NCBI GenBank assembly: GCA_019637855.1
Contig: JAHBUX010000004.1
Location: 62,001-126,000 of the forward strand
Source of the DNA: Bdellovibrionales bacterium
Lineage (GTDB): Bacteria; Bdellovibrionota; Bdellovibrionia; Bdellovibrionales; UBA1609
Length of the DNA stretch: 64,000 nucleotides
Direction of reading: 5' to 3'
Below are positions 42,795 through 51,333 of this stretch, piece after piece. The translations under genes and the position numbers were made by a program. Below the pieces are notes generated by a model, which searched no databases, was not told the origin of the DNA, and saw only the letters and a program-made list of their open reading frames with translations. Each line of letters begins with the position of its first letter. Position 1 is the stretch's first letter.

Positions 42795-42819
42795 AATCGT
42801 TCGGTATTTTAGAACGATT
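42795..42819. promoter_or_regulatory. Palindrome AATCGTTC-N9-GAACGATT in the divergent promoter region
   Basis: Perfect 8-bp arms are separated by a 9-nt AT-rich spacer (GGTATTTTA). It sits between the start codons of yqhA and the LysR-type regulator, 15 nt from the regulator's ATG, where LysR-type regulators usually bind. The arms fit the T-N11-A dyad class. A role as the NhaR-like protein's operator, for autoregulation and for yqhA-terC, is an inference. Confidence 0.65.
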
Positions 42820-42833
42820 CTAAAGGCTTTCAG

Positions 42834-43709
42834 ATGCAATGGCTCAACTATCACCATCTATTTTATTTTCGAATGATCGCCGCGGAGGGCGGGATTGCTA
42901 GAGCCGCAGAAAAACTGCACCTCGGCCAGTCCACCTTGAGCGCACAGCTCAAGCAGCTTGAAGAGATTGTCGGGAAGCCTCTCTTTGAGAGGCGTAACCG
43001 CAAACTGGTACTAACTGAGGCGGGCAAGGCCGCGTTCGACTATGCAAATGAGATTTTTCGTCTAGGCGACGAGATGCTGGAGGTGCTTAAAGATCGCACG
43101 CCGGAAAACCAAACGCATCTTCAGATCGGAGCGCTCGATAGCGTACCCAAAGGGGTGCTCCTATCGATTGTAATGGAAGCCTACAAGATCGCCCCATGTG
43201 CAGTTTCTATCCTAGAGGGAAAAGGAGATGAGCTTTTTCGGGAGCTCCGCGCCCACCGCATCGACTTGATCGTATCGAACTATCCCGCCCAATTGATGGA
43301 AGAGGCGAAGGTCCATTCAAAGTCGGTCGGTAAGCTTCCCGTATCGGTCTACGGAGCCGAGAAATTCAAAGGCCTCAAACGGTCGTTTCCTCAATCACTG
43401 GATGGAAAGCCATTTGTGTTTCCGACCATTCACAGCCGACTCCGCCATGACCTGAATCACTTCTTCAAGCTTAACAACATCAAAACGGAGTCGATTGCCG
43501 AAACTCAGGATACGAGCCTACAAAAGCTCCTCGCTGAGCACGGGATCGGGCTTGCTCCATTTTCGGAAGTTAGAAACTTCAAGGAAGAAAATCTTGTGCG
43601 GCTCGGACGGCTTGACGGCGTATTCGAGGAAGTATGGCTCATCTCGGCTCAACGAAAGCTAGAGAATCCTATTGCCGCAAAGCTGATGAACACGTTCTCG
43701 CTGCAATAG
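42834..43709 (+). CDS. LysR-family regulator, NhaR-like, 291 aa
   Basis: The N-terminal HTH (MQWLNYHHLFYFRMIAAEGG, then IARAAEKLHLGQSTLSAQLK) matches NhaR, which begins with the same N-Y-x-H-L-x-Y-F pattern. The effector domain spans residues ~95-290 (HRIDLIVSNYPAQLMEEAKV). NhaR activates the Na+/H+ antiporter gene nhaA in E. coli, but no nhaA is here. Divergent yqhA-terC are the obvious targets. AAAGG lies upstream of the ATG. Confidence 0.88.
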   Translation: MQWLNYHHLFYFRMIAAEGGIARAAEKLHLGQSTLSAQLKQLEEIVGKPLFERRNRKLVLTEAGKAAFDYANEIFRLGDEMLEVLKDRTPENQTHLQIGALDSVPKGVLLSIVMEAYKIAPCAVSILEGKGDELFRELRAHRIDLIVSNYPAQLMEEAKVHSKSVGKLPVSVYGAEKFKGLKRSFPQSLDGKPFVFPTIHSRLRHDLNHFFKLNNIKTESIAETQDTSLQKLLAEHGIGLAPFSEVRNFKEENLVRLGRLDGVFEEVWLISAQRKLENPIAAKLMNTFSLQ

Positions 43710-43738
43710 TTAGAATAAATTCTGTGTCCACTAAACTG

Positions 43739-43765
43739 GGGCAACTTCAATGCTGCCCCTTAAAT
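43739..43765 (+). terminator. Weak terminator-like hairpin after the NhaR-like gene
   Basis: GGGGCA and TGCCCC form a 6-bp stem with a 10-nt loop, followed by TTAAATT. It is 30 nt past the stop codon. The loop is large and the T-run short, so it may be weak or not a terminator. Confidence 0.35.
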
Positions 43766-43944
43766 TGAATTAAATACGTTTTATTTAACTATGAACATCC
43801 GGAGTATTGAAAGATAGACTACTGTCTTGCTTTAGCGACAGACGATTTAGGGTGAGTTCAAATATATCGGACTACCACCTGGTCTTGCCCTTGCAAATTC
43901 CTGCCTGGGAGAACGCGTACTTAACGCTAATCTGAGGAGAAATG

Positions 43945-44721
43945 ATGCGCGCCCTTATCCTGTTTGCGGTGGCTCTTGTTGCCAGCCCTGCTTTCGCCCA
44001 CTCGCTTCTGCCTGCCGCGGGGAATCTGATGAAAGTGGCCGCGATCATCAAAGATGGTCAATCTTCAAACCCTGCAACCGCTTCGGAAACTCGCAAGCGC
44101 CTCAGTATATTATGGAGGGAAACGCTGTTACTTCCCATCAAGAGCCAAGACAAAAAAATGACTACGTTTGGGTATTCGCTTGCTTCTACCCCGAGTACCT
44201 TTGGCTATCACATTGAGCGAAATGAACAAGCCAAGGATCGAGACAAAGAACTATATGACTTCTATACCTTTCGGTGGACGGCGGTCCTCCCTGTGATCGA
44301 ACAACAGATTGAAGATGTAAGCGCATTAAAAGCGTTTCTCGCTGAGCCCGACAGCCTTTTATCGATTGAATGGAACGAACGTAGATTCATCGAAGCCCAA
44401 CTCTGGCGACTCTCGACTCTCACTCGTTTCAAGAATTACGTTTTGGACTCCATTCACTGCGTCGAAGCCATGAGCAATCGCTATCGTGAGACTGGCCTTC
44501 AGCCGCTCAAAATGAATGGTGAAATCATCTGGCGGTCCACTGACCTACACCGAGTTTATGGCGTCGGCACAGCACATGCCCTTTCTAAAGAGCAACAAGC
44601 AAAGATGGCAAAAGATATCGATAGCCTCATGACTACATCAGCTCAGAATGACGACCTTTGCATGGAACCCGAAGTTCTCGCTTTCTTTTCAAACGAACAG
44701 CAAAGACTCGAAGGAAACTAA
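43945..44721 (+). CDS. Secreted hypothetical protein, 258 aa
   Basis: GAGGAG is five bases before the second of two adjacent ATGs, which I take as the start. The signal peptide is MRALILFAVALVASPAFA|HS. The mature protein is helical with a conserved-looking Trp (FRWTAVLPVIEQQIED) and two Cys (SIHCVEAMS, DDLCMEPE). I know no family. The stop is 2 nt from the start of a small lipoprotein gene, so the two are an operon. Confidence 0.7.
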   Translation: MRALILFAVALVASPAFAHSLLPAAGNLMKVAAIIKDGQSSNPATASETRKRLSILWRETLLLPIKSQDKKMTTFGYSLASTPSTFGYHIERNEQAKDRDKELYDFYTFRWTAVLPVIEQQIEDVSALKAFLAEPDSLLSIEWNERRFIEAQLWRLSTLTRFKNYVLDSIHCVEAMSNRYRETGLQPLKMNGEIIWRSTDLHRVYGVGTAHALSKEQQAKMAKDIDSLMTTSAQNDDLCMEPEVLAFFSNEQQRLEGN

Positions 44722-44723
44722 CT

Positions 44724-44987
44724 ATGCGCAACTCTTTTATTCTCTTTGCAATCTTCATCTCTCCACTCACCTTGTCGAACTGCTCCACCAATTCCGGTGG
44801 GAAAGATACGCCTAAGCCAACCATCACGCCGGTCATGCCGAAAGATTCGCCAACGCAGCTACAACAAATCAATCTATATCTAGATCAGTTTGAAAAGAAA
44901 CTTGAAGAGTACAGATCTTGTATTCGCAACGATCGACAAGATTGCTCGGAACTCGCTACCTCCTTGAACGAACTTGTTTTGAAATAG
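44724..44987 (+). CDS. Small lipoprotein, 87 aa
   Basis: AAGGA lies 8 nt before the ATG. The signal peptide ends LSNC (lipobox), and the mature part starts CSTNSGGKD with a proline-rich linker (PKPTITPVMPKDSPT). A helical C-terminal part has two Cys (YRSCIRNDRQDCSELA). It is coupled to the preceding secreted protein; the two may act together at the envelope. Confidence 0.65.
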   Translation: MRNSFILFAIFISPLTLSNCSTNSGGKDTPKPTITPVMPKDSPTQLQQINLYLDQFEKKLEEYRSCIRNDRQDCSELATSLNELVLK

Positions 44988-45013
44988 GTGTATCAATGAG
45001 AACGCTCGCAACT

Positions 45014-47044
45014 CTAACCGCCACAATCCCGTTTCTCAGCACGCCCCTCACGCTCCAACAGCGATAGGATAAAAGCCCCCGCGCCATAGCCACTCATAGG
45101 GATTGATCCCGTGTAGTTGCCGATCGTCCCGCGGGCGGGAATGGAGTTGTACATTTCAGGAAGTAAGTTGAAGTTCTCTTTCGCCCTCAAGGTCAAACGC
45201 TCGATAAGCGCACGAGCCTTTTCCGGCTGACCCATACGCAAGAAAGCGTTGGCCATGCGGTAATTGACGAAGGCCCACTCATTGACTTCATAGTCCGTCA
45301 CGCCGCCTGTGCGCTTGAACCCGCCCGTCGGCAACGCCAGGTTCTGCAAATGCGCAAACGTGTGGCGAGCTAAATCCGACTTCAAATCACCGATCATATC
45401 CAACGAAAACGCCTCGATCACCGCTGCATCCATGTCAGTTTCACGCGACCGCTCTTTGGCGCCCACTAGATAACCTTCATCCACCTTGAACGCCCGATTC
45501 ATATCGTCGCGCACCTGTGTGCTTAGCTGTGCATATTTGCGCTGGTCCGCCTTTTCATTGACCTGCGCTGCAAGCCAAGCGAAATCACACAGCCCGCGGG
45601 CCGCAGTGAGCGAAGAGTAAAAGAAGTGCTTCGCGTTTTCTTGATGAGCTTCCCAAATGGAAGAGTCTGGTTTCATGATACGTGGTCCAGGCTCCAATTG
45701 CGCCTCGATAGCCCGCGCCACCTCATCGCGCAGAACCTGGTAGACGTGGCCCTTGCGTGTTTTCTCTTTCAACCACGCCACATCGCCGGAACTCTCCACG
45801 TACTGGCGAGCAGCCCACAAATACAAACCCCAACCGTCAGTTTCAATATTCGGCGTTTTGTGACCGGCGTAGTCCGACTCTTCTTGTCCATTGCCATAAT
45901 AGCGAGTGAGCGAAATCCGGTAAGGAACATTCCCCACATACTCTTTAAACAAACCCACCGGCTGCGCATTCAAAAAGAAGTCGAGGGACTTCTTGGTCTC
46001 GGCAAAATAGCCCGCGCGCGCCATGGCCACTGTGGCATAAACTCCATCGCGTACCCAACCGATCGACCAACCGCCTGGAGAAAGACCCGCCAACACCATT
46101 CCATGATTGGAACGCTTCGGCCCGTTGACCTCCTGCACTTGCGCCATCCGCAACACAGCTTCGCTCTGCCGCCACAACTTCCGCTCGGCCTCATTTGCGA
46201 GGGGAACCGGAGGCACCTTGCGCCACTTCTGCCAGGCGATTCTTTCGTTCTGCAAAATCTGAGGCGCATCCTGTTGCCCTATCCAACGCACAATCTCTTC
46301 TGCTTTTTTGCGAACGTCGGCGGGACGCTCGACATAGGCAACAACCACACCACTCCATTTTTCGGGACGACGACTTTTTAACTCGAGCAGAACATGATCG
46401 GCGCTACAGCTCGGCAAACAGCGACTGTCGCTCTCTTCAAGGGCCACGTAAAGCAAAGCTCCATGCGTCTTCCCCGTCTCAACCCAAACCTGACGGGCGA
46501 AATCCTTGAGCTCTTCTACTTTTTCTCCCGGTACAAAGCCCACCTCGAACGGACTGTCCCAAAAGAATTTACTCTTCACCTCTCGGCCCAAATGAAAACC
46601 TAGCTTCGTACTCACCACCGTGGGTTTTTTAAACTCGGTCAAAGAGATCCATGCGTTTTGCGCCAGAGAAAACGGGGCAAAAAGATAGCGTTCGGTTTCT
46701 TTCAGACGCACATACATGATGTTGGATTCATCGAGATACTCGGCCGATTGAGCCTGCAAACTTTCTAACCACAGAACCTGCCCTTCAGGAGATATCGCAC
46801 CCACTGAAAACTCCTGCAGCAGATTGCGGCGCTCTTGCCCAAACTGAGTGAGATCTTTCGCCGGCGTCAGATAGCGATACGGATGATCCAAAAAAGCATA
46901 CAGCTGATTTTTCTTTGTATCGTAAAGCTGAAACCCATGTCCATTGCCCGACGTGAGCGTAAAGTACGTCCGCTTTGGCGCCGAACTACAACCCATCCAA
47001 CCAAGAATAGAAACGCAGAAAAACAACTTTTGCAGTACCAACAT
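45014..47044 (-). CDS. GH15-type glycoside hydrolase lipoprotein (glucoamylase/dextranase-like), 676 aa
   Basis: The signal peptide ends WMGC (lipobox). GH15 enzymes cut alpha-glucosidic bonds from the non-reducing end. The (alpha/alpha)6 barrel begins near residue 300 (PGGWSIGWVRDGVYATVAMA), with RIMKPDSSIWEAHQENAKHF (a catalytic Glu) and GFKRTGGVTDYEVNEWAFVN (second acidic site), ending SIPMSGYGAGAFILSLL. The N-terminal ~280 residues are a beta-rich domain like the GH15 super-sandwich. ATG 47044 is preferred over an upstream start for the signal peptide. The substrate (starch, glycogen, trehalose) is undecided. Confidence 0.8.
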   Translation of the reverse strand: MLVLQKLFFCVSILGWMGCSSAPKRTYFTLTSGNGHGFQLYDTKKNQLYAFLDHPYRYLTPAKDLTQFGQERRNLLQEFSVGAISPEGQVLWLESLQAQSAEYLDESNIMYVRLKETERYLFAPFSLAQNAWISLTEFKKPTVVSTKLGFHLGREVKSKFFWDSPFEVGFVPGEKVEELKDFARQVWVETGKTHGALLYVALEESDSRCLPSCSADHVLLELKSRRPEKWSGVVVAYVERPADVRKKAEEIVRWIGQQDAPQILQNERIAWQKWRKVPPVPLANEAERKLWRQSEAVLRMAQVQEVNGPKRSNHGMVLAGLSPGGWSIGWVRDGVYATVAMARAGYFAETKKSLDFFLNAQPVGLFKEYVGNVPYRISLTRYYGNGQEESDYAGHKTPNIETDGWGLYLWAARQYVESSGDVAWLKEKTRKGHVYQVLRDEVARAIEAQLEPGPRIMKPDSSIWEAHQENAKHFFYSSLTAARGLCDFAWLAAQVNEKADQRKYAQLSTQVRDDMNRAFKVDEGYLVGAKERSRETDMDAAVIEAFSLDMIGDLKSDLARHTFAHLQNLALPTGGFKRTGGVTDYEVNEWAFVNYRMANAFLRMGQPEKARALIERLTLRAKENFNLLPEMYNSIPARGTIGNYTGSIPMSGYGAGAFILSLLEREGRAEKRDCGG

Positions 47045-47127
47045 AGGCACACTTTTTAACAGGTGCCGTGCTTTCGTCCACACATTTAGAGATTACATAT
47101 CGCGGCCAAACCGTGCTACTAAACGCC

Positions 47128-47397
47128 ATGTCCTTAGAAGCGTATTTCACACAGCTTTTAGAGCGCGTAGAGTCAACCGACGACGTGCAAAACAACGGCA
47201 AAAACAAAGACGGTTTTTATCTCCCGACCCGCACACTTCTGCTTCGCCACCTGAACTTACTCAAAGACCTGCACGCCAAGCCTGGAGCCAAAGCCATGCT
47301 GCGCGACGCTTGGCAATTCGTGGTCGAACACCTCCCGCCGGAATGGCTGATACTCAATGAAAAACAAAAGGCAGAGATCAAGAAGATGCTCAGCTAG
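47128..47397 (+). CDS. Hypothetical helical protein, 89 aa
   Basis: The product is soluble and mostly helical (LEAYFTQLLERVESTDDVQN, TLLLRHLNLLKDLHAKPGAK, DAWQFVVEHLPPEW). There is no signal peptide or known motif. No ribosome binding site stands before this ATG; GTG at 47068 is an alternative. It is divergent from the GH15 gene and converges with marC. Confidence 0.55.
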   Translation: MSLEAYFTQLLERVESTDDVQNNGKNKDGFYLPTRTLLLRHLNLLKDLHAKPGAKAMLRDAWQFVVEHLPPEWLILNEKQKAEIKKMLS

Positions 47398-47481
47398 TCT
47401 CGTCTCAAAATGGTGGATCTCGCTACAATCGCCGCACACGCCCTGGGCTGGCGCGCAAACAGTCTCTTAGACTTGCGTCAA

Positions 47482-48132
47482 CTACGGGCCAAATAGCTTC
47501 GGAAATGAATGACTTAAACCGGCGACGAACATCTGAATGCCGATACAGAAAACCAAAAAGGCCATCAGACGATTTAACACCATACTGCCACTGTTCCCGA
47601 TCCGGCGGATCACTACATCGGAATAGGCAAAGCAAAAGTAAGTGATCACCATAGTCGCCACGAGCGATAAACTTAAGACCGCCATATTGATAAAGGTATC
47701 AGTGATGTCAGGCGCATGCGAGTGCGCGCTCAAAGTGATCAACGCCGAAATACCGCCAGGTCCCACCGTCAGCGGAAACGCAATCGGATAAAATAAAGAT
47801 GAACGCACGTTCTCATGTGAGAAACTGGGGCTATCCTGCCCCTTAGAGTTCAAAAGCGACAAACCCATGTGCGCGATGATCAAGCCCCCGCCCATCTGGG
47901 TGGTCGGAATAGAAATCCCCATCGCCTTCAAACACCAGCTCCCCAGCAACAGCGTGGCCAATCCCAAAGCCGTACCAGAGAGTGCTATAGTGAAGGCATA
48001 GGACTTACGGTCGGCTAAAGTCAGACCGGTAAAGTAGGAATTCACGATCAATGCTGTGCCTATGGGGTTCACCAAAGGCATCAGGGAACTGACACCCAAA
48101 GCGAACAAAGACAGGTGGCTGGTCAAATCCAT
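47482..48132 (-). CDS. marC: MarC-family membrane protein
   Basis: Six membrane helices with the family pattern: ALGVSSLMPLVNPIGTALIV, MGGGLIIAHMGLSLLNSK, and FYPIAFPLTVGPGGISALIT. MarC proteins are conserved inner-membrane proteins of unsettled function, formerly linked to multiple antibiotic resistance; NAAT amino-acid transporters are relatives. 216 aa is normal. Its ATG follows directly after the stop of the single-helix small protein, so both are coupled. Confidence 0.9.
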   Translation of the reverse strand: MDLTSHLSLFALGVSSLMPLVNPIGTALIVNSYFTGLTLADRKSYAFTIALSGTALGLATLLLGSWCLKAMGISIPTTQMGGGLIIAHMGLSLLNSKGQDSPSFSHENVRSSLFYPIAFPLTVGPGGISALITLSAHSHAPDITDTFINMAVLSLSLVATMVITYFCFAYSDVVIRRIGNSGSMVLNRLMAFLVFCIGIQMFVAGLSHSFPKLFGP

Positions 48133-48273
48133 TTACTGATTCAGCTCCAGTTGAACCGGCGGTTCGTTAGCAGGCTCAGGATCGGTTCCATAGATCAAAG
48201 GGAACGCGATAATGGTGGCCACGAATACGATGATAATTATCACTGCCACGTTACGCATGGTTTTGTTGCTCAT
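48133..48273 (-). CDS. Single-helix membrane protein, 46 aa, upstream of marC
   Basis: GAGGAG lies 7 nt before the ATG, a strong site. The product is MSNKTMRNVAVIIIIVFVAT, then a short extension and a Pro/Glu-rich tail (EPEPANEPPVQL with an Asp in the first segment), i.e. one membrane helix with a periplasmic tail. The stop is directly followed by the marC ATG. Probably a MarC partner or regulatory mini-protein; role is inferred from position. Confidence 0.72.
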   Translation of the reverse strand: MSNKTMRNVAVIIIIVFVATIIAFPLIYGTDPEPANEPPVQLELNQ

Positions 48274-48356
48274 TTGCAGTCTCCTCAAATAGTCCTATAT
48301 CGTTCATATTCAGCCGGCGGGTTTACTTCAACCGGTTTCTCAGATAACACCAAAGA

Positions 48357-49799
48357 GTGTTACATATCTACCTGGCTTGGGCCGTCTTCGCCTTCGATTT
48401 GTTCGTCAGACTCTATTTCTGCCTGCGTATTATTCAGCGCCGCCTTCCCGTGGGTACCACCTGGGCCTGGTTGAGCTTGATTCTCTTTTTACCAGCGATA
48501 GGGACTGTGCTTTACCTCCTTATTGGCGAGTACCGGCTAGGCCCCAGACGCCGTCGACGACTGGCACAGAGTGCCCATGAGGTCGCTAGCCTCTCGAGCG
48601 TTGCGGGACAACCTGGTGCGATTGCCGCTCTACCTGAACCGGCACGCTCGGTGGCCAAGACGGCGGGCGGACTCTTCTCCGCACCGTTGATGACGGGAAA
48701 CGACATTGAGCTTTTGGGAGGCGCGGATGCCGCGTTCCCCCGCCTGATTGCGGATATCGACGCAGCCAAAGAGTCTCTCGACATGGAGTTCTACATCTGG
48801 AGTGACGGAGGCCGTGCTGATCTGTTTGGAGAAGCCCTGATTCGCGCCAGCCAGCGTGGAGTACGCTGTCGAGTCCTGGTCGATCAGATGGGAAGCGACC
48901 GCTTTTTAAAAGGTGAAATGGCGCGACGATTGAAAGAAGGCGGCGTCGATCTAAGAGCCGCCCTTCCCTCCGGATTCCTGCGTTCATTGATCGCTCGCCC
49001 CGATTTGCGCGTCCATCGCAAGATCATGGTGATCGATGGGACCCTTGCTTACACAGGAAGCATGAACCTGGCCGACCCTATCTTCTTCAAGCGCGAAGCC
49101 CATGTAGGCCAATGGGTCGATGCCCTTTGCCGCCTACGCGGTCCGGCAGTGCAAGCCCTGAGTTTTGTGTTTTTAACCGACTGGAGTGCAGAGACTGGCC
49201 AGGACTTCCTAACACTGCAGCAGTCGGCCCCGTTTCGCAACAGTGCCCAACGTGGCAGCACGCAGATCCAATGTCTGCCCTCGGGCCCTGCCATCAAGTC
49301 TGCCCCTATCGAAGAAATTCTTATTTTGTCTCTGTACTGCGCTCGCCAAGAGCTCATCCTCACCACACCCTACTTTGTGCCAAGCGAAGCCTTGCTTTAC
49401 GCTCTCACCGGGGCCGCCCGGCGGGGCGTGAAGACCACGTTGATTGTTCCCGCCAAAGTGGATTCAAGGCTGATTCAATACGCAGGTCGCGCTTTCTTGC
49501 AAGAGTTGGCAGAAGCAGGCGTCAATGTGCAACTGTACAATGGCGGCCTGCTACACACGAAGTCGATCACGATTGATGGGGAAGTCAGCCTATTCGGTTC
49601 ACTCAATATGGACCCCCGCAGTCTGCGCATCAATTTTGAAATTACCCTAAGCATCTACGACAAAGCTTTCACTCAAGACTTAAGAGCTTTACAAAAAAGC
49701 TACTTGGATCAAGCGAGCCGCCTAGACCTTAAATCCTATCAGGGGCGCACCCATCGTCTGCTAGAAGATGTGGCACGCCTTGCAGAGCCTTTGCTTTAA
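48357..49799 (+). CDS. cls: Cardiolipin synthase (PLD family)
   Basis: Two HKD motifs are present: HRKIMVIDGTLAYTGSMN (H-K-D, first) and HTKSITIDGEVSLFGSLNMD (second). The N-terminus has two membrane helices (LAWAVFAFDLFVRLYFCLRI, LSLILFLPAIGTVLYLLIGE). Cls makes cardiolipin from two phosphatidylglycerols or PG and PE. 480 residues is usual. GTG at 48357 is the start by position; no strong ribosome binding site. The end overlaps the convergent OsmC gene by 4 nt. Confidence 0.92.
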   Translation: MLHIYLAWAVFAFDLFVRLYFCLRIIQRRLPVGTTWAWLSLILFLPAIGTVLYLLIGEYRLGPRRRRRLAQSAHEVASLSSVAGQPGAIAALPEPARSVAKTAGGLFSAPLMTGNDIELLGGADAAFPRLIADIDAAKESLDMEFYIWSDGGRADLFGEALIRASQRGVRCRVLVDQMGSDRFLKGEMARRLKEGGVDLRAALPSGFLRSLIARPDLRVHRKIMVIDGTLAYTGSMNLADPIFFKREAHVGQWVDALCRLRGPAVQALSFVFLTDWSAETGQDFLTLQQSAPFRNSAQRGSTQIQCLPSGPAIKSAPIEEILILSLYCARQELILTTPYFVPSEALLYALTGAARRGVKTTLIVPAKVDSRLIQYAGRAFLQELAEAGVNVQLYNGGLLHTKSITIDGEVSLFGSLNMDPRSLRINFEITLSIYDKAFTQDLRALQKSYLDQASRLDLKSYQGRTHRLLEDVARLAEPLL

Positions 49800-50230
49800 A
49801 TCTGTTCAAGACTCGCATCAAGAGTGATCTCGGCATTGATCACCTTCGACAACGGGCAGCCGGCCTTTGCTTTTTGCGCCAACTCTAAGAACTTAACCTG
49901 ATCGGTGTCAGGCACTTTGCCGCGCAGAGTGAGATGAACAGCCGTGATCTCAAAGCCATCGCCCCTTTTCTCAAGGGTCACATTGGCCGAAGTCTGTAGA
50001 CTATCCGCACGCAAGCCCGCTTCGCCTAAAATCAACGACAACGCCATGGTAAAACAACCGGCGTGGGCCGCGCCCAAAAGCTCCTCGGGGTTTGTGCCTT
50101 TGACGCCCTCGAAACGGCTGGCAAAACCATACGGGTACTCTTTCAAAGCCCCGCTCTCCGTGGAGATCGCTCCGCGACCGTCCTTAAGACCACCACTCCA
50201 AAATGCCGAACCTGTACGATTGATTTTCAT
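49796..50230 (-). CDS. OsmC/Ohr-family peroxiredoxin
   Basis: The two redox Cys are visible in GAAHAGCFTMALSLILGEAG and KAKAGCPLSKVINAEI, as needed for hydroperoxide reduction. EELLGAAHAGC is family-typical. AGGAGGA lies before ATG 50230; a longer frame to 50326 is not needed. 144 aa matches OsmC. Organic hydroperoxide defence is the standard role. Confidence 0.9.
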   Translation of the reverse strand: MKINRTGSAFWSGGLKDGRGAISTESGALKEYPYGFASRFEGVKGTNPEELLGAAHAGCFTMALSLILGEAGLRADSLQTSANVTLEKRGDGFEITAVHLTLRGKVPDTDQVKFLELAQKAKAGCPLSKVINAEITLDASLEQI

Positions 50231-50348
50231 AGATCCTCCTTTAGACGTAGGCACTATCAAACATGCATACCAAGAAGGCAAAGTGAAACTGGCCGGCCCG
50301 CCCGTGGCTTTACAGACGTTTTCCAACGAGCAATTCGTGTACGTCTTT

Positions 50349-50380
50349 AAAAAAATAGCACCGGCTTGCGGCCGGTGCTA
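50349..50380 (-). terminator. Intrinsic terminator of the lipoprotein gene 50408-51319
   Basis: TAGCACCGGC and GCCGGTGCTA form a perfect 10-bp stem with a 5-nt loop. On the minus strand a run of seven T follows (A-run 50349-50355 on plus). It is 28 nt past the stop codon. Confidence 0.9.
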
Positions 50381-50407
50381 TCCAGAAACACAGTTAACAA
50401 AAAGCAG

Positions 50408-51319
50408 TTACTGAACAGTCCAAATATCCGACTTCTCTCCGTTCACATAGAGATCGGCCGAGTTGCAGGCGTAACGGATTTCATAGTCCGAGTTTCCATC
50501 ATTGATCACAATGGAACCCGAGCGATAGTAAAACGTGCAACCACCCGCTTGATCGTACTTCAGGTCTTTGCTCTTGTAGGAAATAACCCAAGTGCCATTT
50601 TGCTGGAAGTGGTTACCCTGACCGTCTTCGGCCATAAACTTACCTGAAAGCGAATAACTACCGGAGAAGTCCTGCGAACCCGCATCCCAGGGGGCGGCTG
50701 CATTGGTCGGAGTGCTTGTCCAGCTCCAGGTGTAGTTATAGTCGTAGTCGATGTCATAGCTATCGGCGGGCGAGTAATAACGATAGTGGCCGTCGAACTC
50801 CGAAGTGGATTTCAGCGAACCGCCGCTACCGGTATAAACCCATTTGCCAACATAGGAGTTATCCGTCTCAGAGCTATCCGATGTGTTCGTCGAATTGAAC
50901 TTGGTCACCGCGAAGTCTACTGAAAAACCCTTTTCCGGAAAATCCACGCTGTCATCCTCGTCCTTCACCGTGTATGAACCTATACGCGTGAGCTTAGACC
51001 CACCCACAGTGGAGTCCGTGCAATCAAACTTAGAGGTTTTTTCCGCGGCGATGTCATCACCGTCGGCATCGACGATCGGATTCGGAGTCACAGTTTCGCA
51101 ATCGATAGCCATGGTGGTTACTTTGGAATCCAGTGTGGCACCTGCCATCGGTAGATTCACTGTACCCGAACGCGGCATAGCTTTGAGGATATTGTTAAAG
51201 TTCCCCAAAATCTGCCCGGCGGTCATTGCATTCATCGGTTCTCCACCGTTGCCGCCGCAGCTGAGCAAGCTCAGTGCGGCTGCAGGTAGGAGCAACGCGC
51301 GTACTAAAGTCGCTGTCAT
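50408..51319 (-). CDS. Lipoprotein, 303 aa
   Basis: The signal peptide ends SLLSC (lipobox, Cys21) with a GGNGGEP linker. The mature protein is beta-rich with many Asp, Ser, Tyr and Gly (SPADSYDIDYDYNYTWSWT), like a surface-exposed repeat or beta-sandwich. Three Cys pairs are possible (AIDCETV, KFDCTDS, GGCTFYYR, RYACNSADL). It is directly downstream of, and probably co-transcribed with, the outer-membrane barrel gene, and may be its lipoprotein partner. Confidence 0.75.
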   Translation of the reverse strand: MTATLVRALLLPAAALSLLSCGGNGGEPMNAMTAGQILGNFNNILKAMPRSGTVNLPMAGATLDSKVTTMAIDCETVTPNPIVDADGDDIAAEKTSKFDCTDSTVGGSKLTRIGSYTVKDEDDSVDFPEKGFSVDFAVTKFNSTNTSDSSETDNSYVGKWVYTGSGGSLKSTSEFDGHYRYYSPADSYDIDYDYNYTWSWTSTPTNAAAPWDAGSQDFSGSYSLSGKFMAEDGQGNHFQQNGTWVISYKSKDLKYDQAGGCTFYYRSGSIVINDGNSDYEIRYACNSADLYVNGEKSDIWTVQ

Positions 51320-51333
51320 GCTCCCCCCTTAAA

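Noticed and set aside
43733-43760. Insertion-sequence end (TGTCCACTAAACTGGGGCAACTTC)
   Set aside because: It looked like an IS terminus, but no partner inverted repeat or transposase lies nearby. A weak terminator is simpler.
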